A stretch of DNA of 64,000 nt from Martelella endophytica (GCF_000960975.1 NZ_CP010803.1:558001-622000), one strand, 5' to 3'. Numbered from the stretch's first letter, positions 25,164 to 34,288 are shown. A program made the numbers and translations. The notes: generated from the letters alone by a model not told the origin.

Positions 25164-26059
25164 CCGCGCACCTCATGACGGGTGGAGCGGACATAGATGA
25201 TCGAGGCGAACAACACGATGACGAACAGCATCACCGAGATCGTCGCGCCCTTGGCGAAATCATAGAGCTTGAACGACATCTGCCACGACCAGAACTGCGC
25301 GACGTTCGAGGAATTGGCGGGTCCGCCCTCCGTCAGCGCCGGGAACAGGTCGAATTGCTGCAGTGTGCCGATCGTGCCGAGCGCCAGCACGGCGCCGATC
25401 GTCGAGCGCATCATCGGCAGCGTGATGGTGTAGAAACGCTCCCAGGCATTGGCGCCATCGAGCTCCGCCGCCTCGTAGATATCGCGCGGGATCGCGGCGA
25501 GACCGACGGACAGAAGCAGCATGTTGAAGGCAAGGCCGAGCCAGATATTGGCGATGACGACGGACCAGATCGAAAGGCTCGGATCGGATTTCCAGAACAT
25601 CGGTGAATCGATGATGCCGATCCCCTTGAGGATCGCGTTCAGCACGCCGAAATCGCCAGCCAGGATCCAGCTCCAGATGGCGCCGACGACGAGGCCGGGC
25701 ATCACCCACGACACCAGAAACAGGCCGCGAATGACCCTTGCGCCAGCGAAATCCTTGGCGAAGAACAGCGCCAGCGCGAAGCCGAGCGTGAACTGCCCCA
25801 GAATGGAAAAGAAGACGAAAATGAATGTGTTTTTCGCCACCAGCCAGAACTCGGGCTGACGATAGACGTCGATATAGTTCTGGAAGCCGGCGAAGGGTCG
25901 GATCAGCGCATTCAGCGTGAACATGTCGACCTGCTGGAAGCTCATCAGAACGTTATAGACCAGCGGCAGACCGGCGAGCAGAAACAGGAACAGAAGCGCG
26001 GCGCCAACGAGCGCCAGATCGAAGCCGATCCCGTCCCGCAGACTGGAAAGGGGTTTCAT
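25160..26059 (-). CDS. CUT1 carbohydrate ABC transporter permease (MalF-like, GH127 operon)
   Basis: 299-residue permease; six helices and an EAA loop (DIYEAAELDGANAWERF) near residue 205. The open frame extends further upstream, but the ATG at 26059 has GGGAGA 8 bases before it and starts just after the inter-gene hairpin, so it is preferred. It is downstream of the binding-protein gene and overlaps the next permease gene by 4 bases. Confidence 0.87.
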   Translation of the reverse strand: MKPLSSLRDGIGFDLALVGAALLFLFLLAGLPLVYNVLMSFQQVDMFTLNALIRPFAGFQNYIDVYRQPEFWLVAKNTFIFVFFSILGQFTLGFALALFFAKDFAGARVIRGLFLVSWVMPGLVVGAIWSWILAGDFGVLNAILKGIGIIDSPMFWKSDPSLSIWSVVIANIWLGLAFNMLLLSVGLAAIPRDIYEAAELDGANAWERFYTITLPMMRSTIGAVLALGTIGTLQQFDLFPALTEGGPANSSNVAQFWSWQMSFKLYDFAKGATISVMLFVIVLFASIIYVRSTRHEVRG

Positions 26060-26088
26060 CGCAAGAATCTCCCGATCAGGATAGGAAT

Positions 26089-26119
26089 GCGCCCGGCCAG
26101 GCTGATGCTGACCGGGCGC
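26089..26119 (-). terminator. Hairpin between binding-protein and permease genes (GH127 operon)
   Basis: GCGCCCGGCCAG (26089-26100) pairs with CTGACCGGGCGC (26108-26119), 11 of 12 positions, with one C-A mismatch and a 7-base loop. It starts 8 bases after the binding-protein stop on the minus strand. Confidence 0.65.
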
Positions 26120-26126
26120 GGCAACA

Positions 26127-27356
26127 TCAGTTGACGATCGTTTCGATCGTCGCCTGGGCCTGATCGAGCGCATCACGAGGCGACATCTGCCCGGTCAGCG
26201 CCGCCTGCTCGGCGTCGTAGATCGCCTTCGAGATCTTCTGCCAGTCCGGATGCGGGCCACGCGGCTGGGCATATTGCAGCTGATCGAGGAACACGGCGAT
26301 CGCCTCGTCCTTCTTGGCGTTGCCGCTCGGCTTGATCTCGATATCGCTGCGCGGCGCGACGTAGCCGAACTCATCGTAAAGCCGGTCTGCCTGGGAATCG
26401 AAATATTCGAGCGCGCGGAACGCCTCGTCGGGGTGCTTGGTTGTGGACATGATGCCCCAGTCGAAGCCGCCCAGAGCGGATGAGCGGTCGCCGCCCTCTT
26501 CCAGCGTAGGCAGCAGGGTGACGCCCCAGTCGAAATCGGCGTCTTCCACCATCCGGTCGATTTCCCAGTTGCCCGAGACCGCCATCGCGGCATTGCCGGA
26601 GTTGAAGGTGCCGGTCGAATCCCACTGGCCGAGCGACAGCACGTCCTTGGAGACCCAGCCGTTGTCGATCATCTTCTTCCAGGTTTCCAGCATCTCGACG
26701 GCGCCGTCGGTGTTGACGTTCTTGAAGCTGCCACCGGACATCTGGATGATCGGCAGGAACTGGAACGTGCCTTCCTCACCGGCACGCGCCGAGAAGGTGG
26801 CGCCATAGACATTGTTTTCCGGATCGGTAAGCTTCTCGGCATCCTCGGCGAATTCGGCCCATGTCTGCGGCGGATGGTCGATGCCGGCCTTTTCGAACAG
26901 GTCCTTGTTGTAGAATACGGCGATGGTGTCGGTGTATTTCGGGATGCCGTAATACTTGCCGTCCCAGGTCACCGAATTGAGCGGCCCCTCGAAGAAGTTG
27001 TCAGCGTTGATGATATCCGAATTGGCGATCCGGTCGGTGATGTCGAGCATCGCACCGCGCGACGAGAACAGCGCGAAATCCGGATTGTCGAGCGAGACGA
27101 TGTCCGGCGCGTTGCCGGTGGCATAGGCCCTCAGCGTCTCGTTGACGAGGTCGTCGAAGGGCAGATAGCGATATTCGATGGTGATGTCGTCGTTCATCTC
27201 ATCGAATTCCTTCGAGAAGGTGTCGGCGATACCGGGCCGGTCATCGCCGTCGATGGACCAGACCTTGAGTGTCACCGGATCGGCGAAGGCGGAATTCGCA
27301 AAGCCGATGCCGCCCAGTGCGACACAGGCAAGCAGGCTCAATCTGAAGTTCTTCAT
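26127..27356 (-). CDS. CUT1 ABC transporter substrate-binding protein (GH127 operon)
   Basis: 409-residue family 1 binding protein. A clear Sec signal (MKNFRL start, hydrophobic core, SAFA cleavage near residue 25) is followed by [15 protein letters not shown] and [13 protein letters not shown] segments typical of sugar-binding SBP_bac_1 proteins. The open frame begins nine codons earlier, but GGGAGG lies just before the ATG at 27356. It is third in the operon, after the dehydrogenase and isomerase genes, from which it is separated by 144 bases with a hairpin. It should be periplasmic and define the importer's specificity. Confidence 0.85.
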   Translation of the reverse strand: MKNFRLSLLACVALGGIGFANSAFADPVTLKVWSIDGDDRPGIADTFSKEFDEMNDDITIEYRYLPFDDLVNETLRAYATGNAPDIVSLDNPDFALFSSRGAMLDITDRIANSDIINADNFFEGPLNSVTWDGKYYGIPKYTDTIAVFYNKDLFEKAGIDHPPQTWAEFAEDAEKLTDPENNVYGATFSARAGEEGTFQFLPIIQMSGGSFKNVNTDGAVEMLETWKKMIDNGWVSKDVLSLGQWDSTGTFNSGNAAMAVSGNWEIDRMVEDADFDWGVTLLPTLEEGGDRSSALGGFDWGIMSTTKHPDEAFRALEYFDSQADRLYDEFGYVAPRSDIEIKPSGNAKKDEAIAVFLDQLQYAQPRGPHPDWQKISKAIYDAEQAALTGQMSPRDALDQAQATIETIVN

Positions 27357-27389
27357 GCTTTCCTCCCATAGCAATGTTGCCAAAGACCG

Positions 27390-27412
27390 GCTGAAGCCTG
27401 CATGGCTTCAGC
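27390..27412 (-). terminator. Hairpin upstream of the binding-protein gene (GH127 operon)
   Basis: GCTGAAGCC (27390-27398) pairs perfectly with GGCTTCAGC (27404-27412), loop TGCAT. It lies between the isomerase stop (27501) and the binding-protein start (27356). It may end part of the upstream transcript or mark an RNA-processing point; there is no T-run. Confidence 0.5.
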
Positions 27413-27500
27413 GGTTTCCGGACGGCTCCTCTACCTTCCATCCGGAAATTCTGGTGTTGCCGGCCGCCAGGTTCAGGCGGTCGGCAGGCCTGACGCCAGG

Positions 27501-28442
27501 TCAGGCCAGCGACGGATCGCCGCCGGCATAGGCTGCGCTCTCGGCGATGAATTCGTGACCGCCACGCGCCGCCTTCAGATGATTCAGCGCCATCACCTGG
27601 CCCGTCATTTCGAGATCGCCGCGATAGACCGGATCGTGCCAGCCCTCGATGTCGATGGCGCCCGCGTAGCCTGCCAGGCGAAGCTCGGAGATGATGTCCG
27701 TCCAGTTGCTGTCGCCGAAGCCCGGCGTGCGCATGAACACGAATTTTTCCTTGCCGAAGACGCCGTGTTCGCGGATCACCTCCCAGCGGATCGTCGCATC
27801 CTTGCCGTGGACATGGAAGAACTTGTCAGCCCATTTGCGGATCTGCGGCATCGGGTCGATGAGATAGACCATCTGGTGGCAGGGTTCCCATTCGAGGCCG
27901 ATATTGTCGTCCGGCGTTTCGTTGAACATCAGTTCCCAGGCATCAGGATTATGTGCGATATTCCAGTCGCCGGTCTGCCAGTTGCCGTCCATGGCGCAAT
28001 TCTCGAAGGCGATCTTCACGCCCTTGTCAGCGGCGCGCCGGGCAAGTTCCGACCAGACCTCGCGGTAGCGCGGCAGGCTTTCGGTGAGCGGCTTGTTGCG
28101 GATGCGGCCTGTGAAGCCGGCAATGCAGGTCGCGCCGAAGTGATGGGCATTGTCGATGCAGTCCTTCCAGCCCTGAAGGGTCTGGCGGTCCATTTCCTCG
28201 TCTTCCAGCGGATTGCCGAACATGCCGAGCGTCGAGATCTCGATGTCCCGGTCGCCGACCGCATCGCGGCAGCGCTTGCCGAGTTCGGCAAGGTCCTGGC
28301 CATTGGTCGTCTGCCAGAAGAATGGCTCGAAGCTTTCGAAACCACGATCGGCAATGGCCGCGATATTCTCGGCGGCCTTGCCTTCCGTGGCCTGGATCAT
28401 GGTGCCGATGCGGATGGACTTGAGGGGATTGGTCACGATCAA
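27501..28442 (-). CDS. Sugar phosphate isomerase/epimerase family TIM-barrel protein
   Basis: 313-residue protein of the xylose isomerase-like TIM-barrel (AP endonuclease 2 / IolE-type) superfamily. Metal-site strands are visible: FENCAMDG (Glu), GLEWEPCHQ (Glu), FHVHGKDA (His-x-His) and DIEGWHDP (Glu). These enzymes isomerise or epimerise keto sugars or act on inositol-type substrates. The start is either the TTG at 28442, overlapping the dehydrogenase stop, or the GTG at 28436. The pairing with a Gfo/Idh dehydrogenase is common in sugar-oxidation pathways; the precise substrate is unknown. Confidence 0.8.
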   Translation of the reverse strand: MIVTNPLKSIRIGTMIQATEGKAAENIAAIADRGFESFEPFFWQTTNGQDLAELGKRCRDAVGDRDIEISTLGMFGNPLEDEEMDRQTLQGWKDCIDNAHHFGATCIAGFTGRIRNKPLTESLPRYREVWSELARRAADKGVKIAFENCAMDGNWQTGDWNIAHNPDAWELMFNETPDDNIGLEWEPCHQMVYLIDPMPQIRKWADKFFHVHGKDATIRWEVIREHGVFGKEKFVFMRTPGFGDSNWTDIISELRLAGYAGAIDIEGWHDPVYRGDLEMTGQVMALNHLKAARGGHEFIAESAAYAGGDPSLA

Positions 28443-29479
28443 TGTTCCTGTCTGGCAATGAGGACGCGCTGACGGGTCCTGGCGCTCTCGATGGCGGCAA
28501 ACACCATTTCGAGGCTTCTGATGTTGTCGGTCCCGACGGTTTCAGGCGCGGTGCGCGCTTCGACCGCGTCAAGGAAGTGGGCAATCATGCTGGCGTGCCC
28601 GTGGGTTTGTGCCTCATCCGGCACTGGCGGCACGTCGACGGCGGCGAGCGGCCGGAAAAAGCCTTCGTCACCGGCAACCACATTGGCGGACAAGCCATCT
28701 TCGCCATCCCAGAGCAGCGTGCCCTTCGTGCCGATGATGCGCCAGGCCGATTCCCAGCTGGTGTTGGCCCCTTCGGCGCACCATGAACCGCGATAGGTGG
28801 CGACAATATCGTCGGAAAATTCAAAGATGGCATTGGCGGCAGCGTCATGCGCATACCAGGAGCCGGCCGGATTGGTTTCAAGGCAGTAGACAGCAAGCGG
28901 ATCGGCGCCCAGCATGAAGCGCGCCGCATCGAAGGTGTGGATGGCCATGTCGAGCAGCAGGACATGCTCCATCTCGTCGCGGAACCCGCCGAAATGGGCG
29001 CCGATGAAGAAATCGCAATGCAGCCCGGTGATCTGGCCGAGCGCGCCGCTCTCGACCATGGCGCGGATGCGACGGACGCCGGCATTGAAGCGGCGGTTCT
29101 GCACCACGGCGTGAATGCGCCCTGCCCTTTCGGTTGCGGCGTTGATGGCGCGGGCATCCTCAAGCGAAGCCGCCATCGGCTTTTCCGTCAGCACGTCGCA
29201 ACCATGCCCGAGCGCCGTCTCGACGATTGCCCGGCGTGCGGCCGGTATCGCCACGTCGAAGACGAGATCGACGTCATGCGCATCGAGAAACGTCGCAAGG
29301 TTGTCTGAAATTTCAGCATCCGAAAGCGCGAAGGCGTCACGCAGCGCTTCGGCGGCCGATGTGTTGGTATCGATGAGGCCTGTGATTTTGACGCGCCCCC
29401 GGTTCATGGGCGCATCAAGGGCCTTCAGCCAGCCTGCAGCCATATTGCCGCAGCCGACCAGGACGGCAGTCTTGGTCAA
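28439..29479 (-). CDS. Gfo/Idh/MocA family oxidoreductase
   Basis: 346-residue NAD(P)-dependent dehydrogenase. The Rossmann motif GCGNMAAGW begins at residue 9, and the EKPMA strand (about 97-101) carries the catalytic lysine of the EKP motif. An alpha/beta C-terminal domain with DMAIHTFDAARFMLG follows. The gene begins at a TTG supported by GGGGAGGAG 6 bases upstream. It is the first gene of the long LacI-linked operon and overlaps the isomerase gene. It probably oxidises the sugar released by GH127/GH3, for example at C1 or C3, but the reaction is inferred. Confidence 0.83.
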   Translation of the reverse strand: MTKTAVLVGCGNMAAGWLKALDAPMNRGRVKITGLIDTNTSAAEALRDAFALSDAEISDNLATFLDAHDVDLVFDVAIPAARRAIVETALGHGCDVLTEKPMAASLEDARAINAATERAGRIHAVVQNRRFNAGVRRIRAMVESGALGQITGLHCDFFIGAHFGGFRDEMEHVLLLDMAIHTFDAARFMLGADPLAVYCLETNPAGSWYAHDAAANAIFEFSDDIVATYRGSWCAEGANTSWESAWRIIGTKGTLLWDGEDGLSANVVAGDEGFFRPLAAVDVPPVPDEAQTHGHASMIAHFLDAVEARTAPETVGTDNIRSLEMVFAAIESARTRQRVLIARQEH

Positions 29480-29497
29480 GTTACTCTCCTCCCCAGG

Positions 29498-29511
29498 AGT
29501 ATACTTATACT
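29498..29511. promoter_or_regulatory. Inverted repeat AGTATA-CT-TATACT at the operon start
   Basis: A 6-bp perfect inverted repeat with a 2-base centre lies 19 bases upstream of the dehydrogenase start, where a -10 region or operator would be. On the minus strand it reads AGTATAAGTATACT. Its role is not known. Confidence 0.35.
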
Positions 29512-29561
29512 TTTATTGTGCAGCGCGGAAACAAGACCTCCATCTTGTCCGCAGCACACTC

Positions 29562-29575
29562 CGTAAGCGCTTACG
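29562..29575. promoter_or_regulatory. LacI-type operator palindrome
   Basis: CGTAAGCGCTTACG is a perfect 14-bp palindrome with the central CG step and AAGCGCTT core typical of LacI/GalR-family operators. It lies in the 155-base divergent region between the sugar operon (start 29479) and the LacI gene (start 29635), so one dimer could repress both. No other copy of this exact palindrome was noticed in the window. Confidence 0.8.
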
Positions 29576-29586
29576 ACGCTAGTATT

Positions 29587-29598
29587 AAAACTTGTTTT
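29587..29598. promoter_or_regulatory. Second inverted repeat AAAAC-TT-GTTTT before the LacI gene
   Basis: AAAAC (29587-29591) and GTTTT (29594-29598) form a short inverted repeat 36 bases before the LacI start. It could be a promoter element or a second weak site. Support is limited to symmetry and position. Confidence 0.25.
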
Positions 29599-29634
29599 GT
29601 GTCAATAGCCGAATGGGAAGATGGGGAGAATTGA

Positions 29635-30672
29635 ATGAAAGGCATTGCGCAGCTGGCCCAGCAATTGGGGATTTCCACGGGCACGGTATCGCGCGCGTTG
29701 AACGGCAAACCGGATGTAAACGCGGAAACCAGACGCCGGGTTCTCGAGGCAGCACGCAGCCAGGGCTATGCGCCGAACCATGCTGCGCGCGCCCTGGCGC
29801 AGGGCGCGACCCATCAGGTGGGCTTCATGATCCAGCTTGCGCCGGAGAACGCCTCGAGCAATGACTACTTCTTCATGGGCGTGTTTGACGCGATGCAGCG
29901 GGTGCTCGACAAACACGAGCTCGATCTGCTGGTCTTGCCCTGCCCCAGCCATCAGGACCACTACACCTATTTGCAGCGTTTCGTATCCCGCAGTGCGGTG
30001 GACGGCATGATCCTCGCCTCGACGATGCGCACCGATCCGCGCATCACGCTGATGCAGTCCTCGGGCATTCCCTTCGTAACGCTGGGGCGCAGTTCCACCG
30101 GCAGCGGCTACTCCTGGATCGACCTTGATTTCGAGACCGCCGTCGAAACCGCGATCGACCGCTTCGTCGCCCGCGGCCATCGCCGCATCGCCCTGACCCT
30201 GCCGGATGGGGAGATCAATTTCGGCAGTGTCGTGCATCAATCCTACAGGCAGGCGCTCGCCCGTCACGGACTGGAATATGACGAGCAACTGGTGCTGACG
30301 ACCCATCGGCGGGAAGACGATGGCGATGGCGTTGTCGACAGGCTGCTGGCGCTTTCCGCGCCGCCAACCGCCATTTTCCTGATGTACGAGTTGACGGCGA
30401 TCGGCATCTATCGGCGGCTGCGCGAACGCGGCCTTGAGCCCGGCAGGGACCTCGCGATCATCAGCTTCCGCGACGAGCCGACGATCCGCTTCATCGAGCC
30501 CTCCCTGACCTGCTTCCACATCTCGCTCGATGACGTCGGGATCGCGCTGGCGCACGCACTGCTCGCCCAGATCCCGCAATTTTCCAAGGCCTATCCCGGC
30601 GGTATCATCGGCAAGCGACCGCCGGTAACGCTCGTCGCCGGCCGCAGCGACGCCTGCGACCCGCCCGCCTGA
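29635..30672 (+). CDS. LacI-family transcriptional regulator
   Basis: 345-residue repressor. The N-terminal LacI HTH (IAQLAQQLGISTGTVSRALN, residues 4-23) and hinge helix (NHAARALAQG near 48-57) precede a periplasmic-binding-protein-like effector domain to the end. GGGGAGA is 5 bases before the ATG. Divergent orientation from the dehydrogenase/isomerase/importer/GH127/GH3 operon, and the operator palindrome between them, mark it as that operon's repressor. The effector is probably the imported sugar or a catabolite. Confidence 0.9.
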   Translation: MKGIAQLAQQLGISTGTVSRALNGKPDVNAETRRRVLEAARSQGYAPNHAARALAQGATHQVGFMIQLAPENASSNDYFFMGVFDAMQRVLDKHELDLLVLPCPSHQDHYTYLQRFVSRSAVDGMILASTMRTDPRITLMQSSGIPFVTLGRSSTGSGYSWIDLDFETAVETAIDRFVARGHRRIALTLPDGEINFGSVVHQSYRQALARHGLEYDEQLVLTTHRREDDGDGVVDRLLALSAPPTAIFLMYELTAIGIYRRLRERGLEPGRDLAIISFRDEPTIRFIEPSLTCFHISLDDVGIALAHALLAQIPQFSKAYPGGIIGKRPPVTLVAGRSDACDPPA

Positions 30673-30842
30673 TGTTGGGCCCGGCATCGCTGACGGTGAC
30701 GATTGCGGCGGCGAAGCGAACCCGACCTATACGCCGCGAATGATCCCGCCATGGCGGAGCTGAGCCGCCACGTTGCTTCGCGCCGCGCTGCCGGTTCACC
30801 GACCGCAGGCCGAGAGGCAGAGCCTCCCTCGACCCGCGTGGA

Positions 30843-30950
30843 AAAGCGCTCGCGATAGTCGCTCGGCGTCACGCCCTGCAATGCCCTGAAGCGGCGCGAG
30901 AAATAGGAGGAATCGCGGTAGCCGAGCCGGAGGCCGATCTCCGGCGCTCC
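30843..30950 (-). pseudogene. Remnant of an AraC-family regulator (C-terminal HTH only)
   Basis: On the minus strand the frame reads IGLRLGYRDSSYFSRRF, then QGVTPSDYRERF. This is the second helix-turn-helix of an AraC/XylS activator, including the Y-FSRxFK-like motif and the family-typical G-x-TP-x-x-YR ending. Translation upstream meets an in-frame TGA at 30959-30957 and no domain precedes it, so the N-terminal 85-90% of the gene is missing. The frame continues open past the usual end into low-complexity sequence. It lies in the 334-base gap between LacI and MFS genes, a probable recombination scar. Confidence 0.75.
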
Positions 30951-31006
30951 TTTATCTCAAGAGAAAGCACAGAAATTACAAGACAAGCATTTCGCAGTCG
31001 GTGACG

Positions 31007-32221
31007 TCACCTTCGGGCAATCGCCGCGAGCCACAGGAAAGCCACGAGCGTGATCAGTGCCACGACGAGGAGAAGCGCGACCGCTGCCGTCGGTCCGAGC
31101 CGCCCCTCGACCAGAATGACGGCGAAGGGCGCCGCTGCCGCGACCACCAGCCGGACAAAAGAAAGATTGCCGGTGAGCGCGCCATAGCCGGCGGCACCGA
31201 AGAACTGCAACGGAATGGTGCCGCGGATGATCGAGGCGAGCCCCTGACCGACGCCATAGAAAAGCCCGAAGGCAAGCGCCAGCGATACGACAGGCGAGAG
31301 GACAGCAAGGAGAAGAAGGGCGATGCCGAGTGCCGTCGCCACGCTGGCGATCAGGGCCGTCGTCACGGGCGCCACGCTTCCATGGCGCATCAGTTCCCCG
31401 ATCCGGCCGAGTACCTGGGCGGGGCCGATCACCGCGCCGGCAAGTGCCGCCGTGCCGCTGGAAAAGCCGATCCCGCCGAGAAGCACGACGAGCGAGGCGG
31501 AAATGCCTGAAAACAGGAAGCCGGTTCCGGCAAAGGCGACCGCCATGATTGCCAGGATGAGCAGCCGTTCGCGCCCTGCCGGAACCGGCATCGCAGAAGT
31601 CGACGCTTTGGCCGTTTCTGCCAGCGGGGAAGAAGGTTCCTCCGCTGCCGCCGGTCGCCCGCGCAACAGCACAAGGTGGATCGGAAAGGCGATGAGGAGG
31701 TTGACGAGCGCCAGCACCAGATAGACCGCCCGCCAGCTCGCAAAGCCGAGCATCCATTCGATCACCGGCCAGAACAGGGTGGAGGCGAAGCCGGCGATCA
31801 GCGTGACGGTGGTGATTTGCCTCCGTGCCGCAGCGCCGAAATGAACGGCAAGCGCGGCAAAGCCCGCCTCATACTGAACCGCTATCGAAACCGTGGTGAT
31901 CAGGATCGTGACAACGCCGAACTGCAATGCCGATTGCGTGAGCGCGGCGAGCGCCAGAAGCAGGGCGGCCAGAAGCGAGCCCGTCGCCATGACCACGCGC
32001 GGTCCATAGCGATCGAGAACCCGCCCGCAGACCGGCGCGGCCAGCGCCTCCAGAAACAGACCGAGCGACAGCGCGCCGAAGATGAAGCTCTGGCTCCAGC
32101 CTTCCGCCGCAGCCGCGGCTGGCGCCAGCAGCGAAAAGGAATAGAACAGCGCGCCGTAACCGATCAGCATCGAAACGCCGAGGCCGAGGGTCAGAGCGGG
32201 CAGGCTTTTGAGGGAGATCAT
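31007..32221 (-). CDS. MFS transporter
   Basis: 404-residue inner-membrane protein with about 12 hydrophobic helices. The loop GRVLDRYGPRVVMATGS between helices 2 and 3 is the classic MFS G-x-x-x-D-R-x-G-R-R-like motif. A longer, polar stretch rich in proline and serine near residue 200 marks the central cytoplasmic loop. An ATG at 32221 starts the hydrophobic region; the frame is open 15 codons further, but that extension is arginine-rich and unlike a leader. The ribosome site is weak. Substrate and direction are unknown. It follows the isoaspartyl peptidase gene after 244 bases on the same strand and may or may not be cotranscribed. Confidence 0.8.
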   Translation of the reverse strand: MISLKSLPALTLGLGVSMLIGYGALFYSFSLLAPAAAAAEGWSQSFIFGALSLGLFLEALAAPVCGRVLDRYGPRVVMATGSLLAALLLALAALTQSALQFGVVTILITTVSIAVQYEAGFAALAVHFGAAARRQITTVTLIAGFASTLFWPVIEWMLGFASWRAVYLVLALVNLLIAFPIHLVLLRGRPAAAEEPSSPLAETAKASTSAMPVPAGRERLLILAIMAVAFAGTGFLFSGISASLVVLLGGIGFSSGTAALAGAVIGPAQVLGRIGELMRHGSVAPVTTALIASVATALGIALLLLAVLSPVVSLALAFGLFYGVGQGLASIIRGTIPLQFFGAAGYGALTGNLSFVRLVVAAAAPFAVILVEGRLGPTAAVALLLVVALITLVAFLWLAAIARR

Positions 32222-32465
32222 GAAACTCTTGCTGTGGGTTCGCACCTGCCGCGACGCTGCCAGCAAAGCCGACCAAAGGAAAGGGGCATAACACCCCTCT
32301 GCCTGACAAAACTCGCTTCAGCCCATGTGTTATGTCGGGGCTGTCCCGCATGAGGGCGGAGGGACTTCGACAAAGCGCTGCCCGCAATCATCTGGTTCTG
32401 GCTGCCGCGACAGGTGCAGGACATCGCCGCAACGATATCCTCCTGCCGGAACCGCTGCTGCGGGC

Positions 32466-33392
32466 CTACGAACGATAGATCGCCGTCACGGCCTCCTCGC
32501 CGGCGCGAACGAACCCTCGATACATGCCTTCCGAATTGAACGGCAGGGCAATGTTGCCGTCGCGGTCAACCGCGATGACGCCGCCGGAGCCGTCGTTTTC
32601 GCCGAGATCGACCATCACCACATGGCACGCGGCCTCTTCGAGGCTCTCGCCCTTGTAACGCATGCGGGCAGCGATCTCGGACGCCGCCGTCCAGCGGATG
32701 AATATCTCGCCGTGGCCCGTGCCGGACACCGCGCAGGTGGCATTGTCGGCATAGGTGCCGGCGCCGATCATCGGCGTGTCGCCAATGCGGCCCTTGGCCT
32801 TGCCGGTCCAGCCGCCGGTGGAGGTGGCGGCCGCCAGGTTGCCGTCCTTGTCGCAGGCCACCGCACCGACCGTGCCGTGGCGGCGCGCCGGGTCGGCATC
32901 ATCCTCGCCCTTGGCCTTCATCTTCAGCGTTTCCTGGAGCGCGTCCCAGCGGGCTTGTGTGAAAAAATAGTCCTTGTCGGCGAATTCGACGCCGGCTTTG
33001 CGGGCAATTTCCAGAGCATTCGGCCCGGTCATGCAGACATGAACCGTATGCTCCATCACCGCACGTGCCGCCAGAACCGGGTTCTTCGGGCCGAAAATGC
33101 TGGCGATCGTGCCAGCCTTCCGGTCGCGTCCGTCCATGACGGCGGCATCCATTTCCTGCTCGCCGTGATCGGTGAACACAGCACCACGCCCGGCATTGAA
33201 GAGCGGCTCGTCTTCCAGCGCGCAGACGGCGGCCGTCACCGCATCAAGCGCCGCCCCGCCATCCTTCAGCACGGCTTCACCTGCTTCCAGCGCCCGGCGA
33301 AGGCCTGCGTGATAGGCCGCTTCCTTTTCCGGCGTCATCTTCGATTTCAAAATGGTTCCGGCCCCGCCATGGACCGCGAGAGAATAACGCAT
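32466..33392 (-). CDS. Isoaspartyl peptidase/L-asparaginase (Ntn-hydrolase, IaaA type)
   Basis: 308-residue plant-type asparaginase precursor. The autocatalytic cleavage site is HGTVGAVA, with Thr174 becoming the new N-terminal nucleophile; the alpha part has the NAGRGAVFT strand, and GTGHGEIFIR in the beta part is the glycine-rich substrate loop. Such enzymes cleave isoaspartyl (beta-aspartyl) dipeptides and asparagine. The frame is open further upstream, but AAGGAG lies 5 bases before the ATG at 33392. It is the last tightly linked gene of the creatininase operon, 2 bases after the deacetylase stop, and fits peptide or amide catabolism with the divergent peptide importer. Confidence 0.88.
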   Translation of the reverse strand: MRYSLAVHGGAGTILKSKMTPEKEAAYHAGLRRALEAGEAVLKDGGAALDAVTAAVCALEDEPLFNAGRGAVFTDHGEQEMDAAVMDGRDRKAGTIASIFGPKNPVLAARAVMEHTVHVCMTGPNALEIARKAGVEFADKDYFFTQARWDALQETLKMKAKGEDDADPARRHGTVGAVACDKDGNLAAATSTGGWTGKAKGRIGDTPMIGAGTYADNATCAVSGTGHGEIFIRWTAASEIAARMRYKGESLEEAACHVVMVDLGENDGSGGVIAVDRDGNIALPFNSEGMYRGFVRAGEEAVTAIYRS

Positions 33393-33394
33393 GT

Positions 33395-34288
33395 CTACTC
33401 CTTCAGCCCGGCTTCGGTAGCGCAGTAGCGGGCGATATCGGCATGGGTGGCAATCCAGCAATCACCCTTTGACGTGATATGCGACAGAAGCTCTTCCAGA
33501 ATGAAAATCCGCGAACGATAGCCGGTGATGTGCGGGTGCATGGTCAGAAGGAACATGCCGCCCTCTTCATAGGCGCCGTCGAATTCGCGACGGAAGATAT
33601 CGAGCACATCGGTTGGCGGCGTATAGGGTCGCTGCGCGCCGAAACGGTTCATCATGAAATAGACCGCATCATCGCGGATCCATTCGACCGGCAGCTCGAC
33701 GATGCCTGTGCGCTCGCCATTGTCGAGGATCTCGTAAGGATCGTCATCGGCAAAAAGCGAACTGTCGTAGACGAGACCGAGTTCGCGCGCGATCTTCAGC
33801 GTCGCATCGGAGTAGTCCCATGACGGCGTGCGCATGCCAACGGGGCGGGTGCCGGTGATCTTCTCCAGCGTATCGGCGGAGCGCAGCATCAGTTCGCGCT
33901 CCTTATCGGCGGGCACCTGCGCATTGCGTTCGTGGATCCAGCCGTGAAGCGCGATCTCGTGACCATCCTCGGCCAGCGATTTCTGTTCTTCCGGGTGCAG
34001 CAGCGCGGAGACGGCGGGCACGAAGAAACTGACCTTTGCGCCGTAACGGTCAAGCACCTTGCGGATGCGCGGGATGCCGCACCTTGCACCAAACTCGCCC
34101 CAGCTGAGGCGGGCGGGGGATTCCCCGCCATCGCGCAACTCGTTGGTTTCGTGGTCGCTGTCGAAGCTGAGCGCCACCGCGCAGCGCGCGCCGCCGGGCC
34201 AGGCCTTCGGCAGCAGGCTCTTGCCCGCGCGCACCTGATTGACCCGGCCGCGCCAGGTCGCCTCGTCCCATTCATAGGGTTCGCTCAT
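33395..34288 (-). CDS. Polysaccharide deacetylase-fold hydrolase (PuuE/HP0310-like)
   Basis: 297-residue cytoplasmic protein of the NodB/carbohydrate esterase 4 fold. The metal/active-site features SFDSDHE (41-47), HGWIH (115-119) and RTPSWDYS (153-160) are present, as in the subgroup containing PuuE-type allantoinases and HP0310. The open frame extends upstream through the SDR gene, but the ATG at 34288 overlaps the SDR stop (ATGA) and is the natural start. Members act on acetylated sugars or on cyclic amides. Because its neighbours are a creatininase-family amidase and an isoaspartyl peptidase, a C-N bond hydrolase role is at least as likely as sugar deacetylation. Confidence 0.82.
   Translation of the reverse strand: MSEPYEWDEATWRGRVNQVRAGKSLLPKAWPGGARCAVALSFDSDHETNELRDGGESPARLSWGEFGARCGIPRIRKVLDRYGAKVSFFVPAVSALLHPEEQKSLAEDGHEIALHGWIHERNAQVPADKERELMLRSADTLEKITGTRPVGMRTPSWDYSDATLKIARELGLVYDSSLFADDDPYEILDNGERTGIVELPVEWIRDDAVYFMMNRFGAQRPYTPPTDVLDIFRREFDGAYEEGGMFLLTMHPHITGYRSRIFILEELLSHITSKGDCWIATHADIARYCATEAGLKE

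Noticed and set aside
32222..32465. Possible small gene between MFS and isoaspartyl peptidase genes
   Set aside because: Short open frames exist, but none has a ribosome site or recognisable sequence; treated as plain intergenic DNA.
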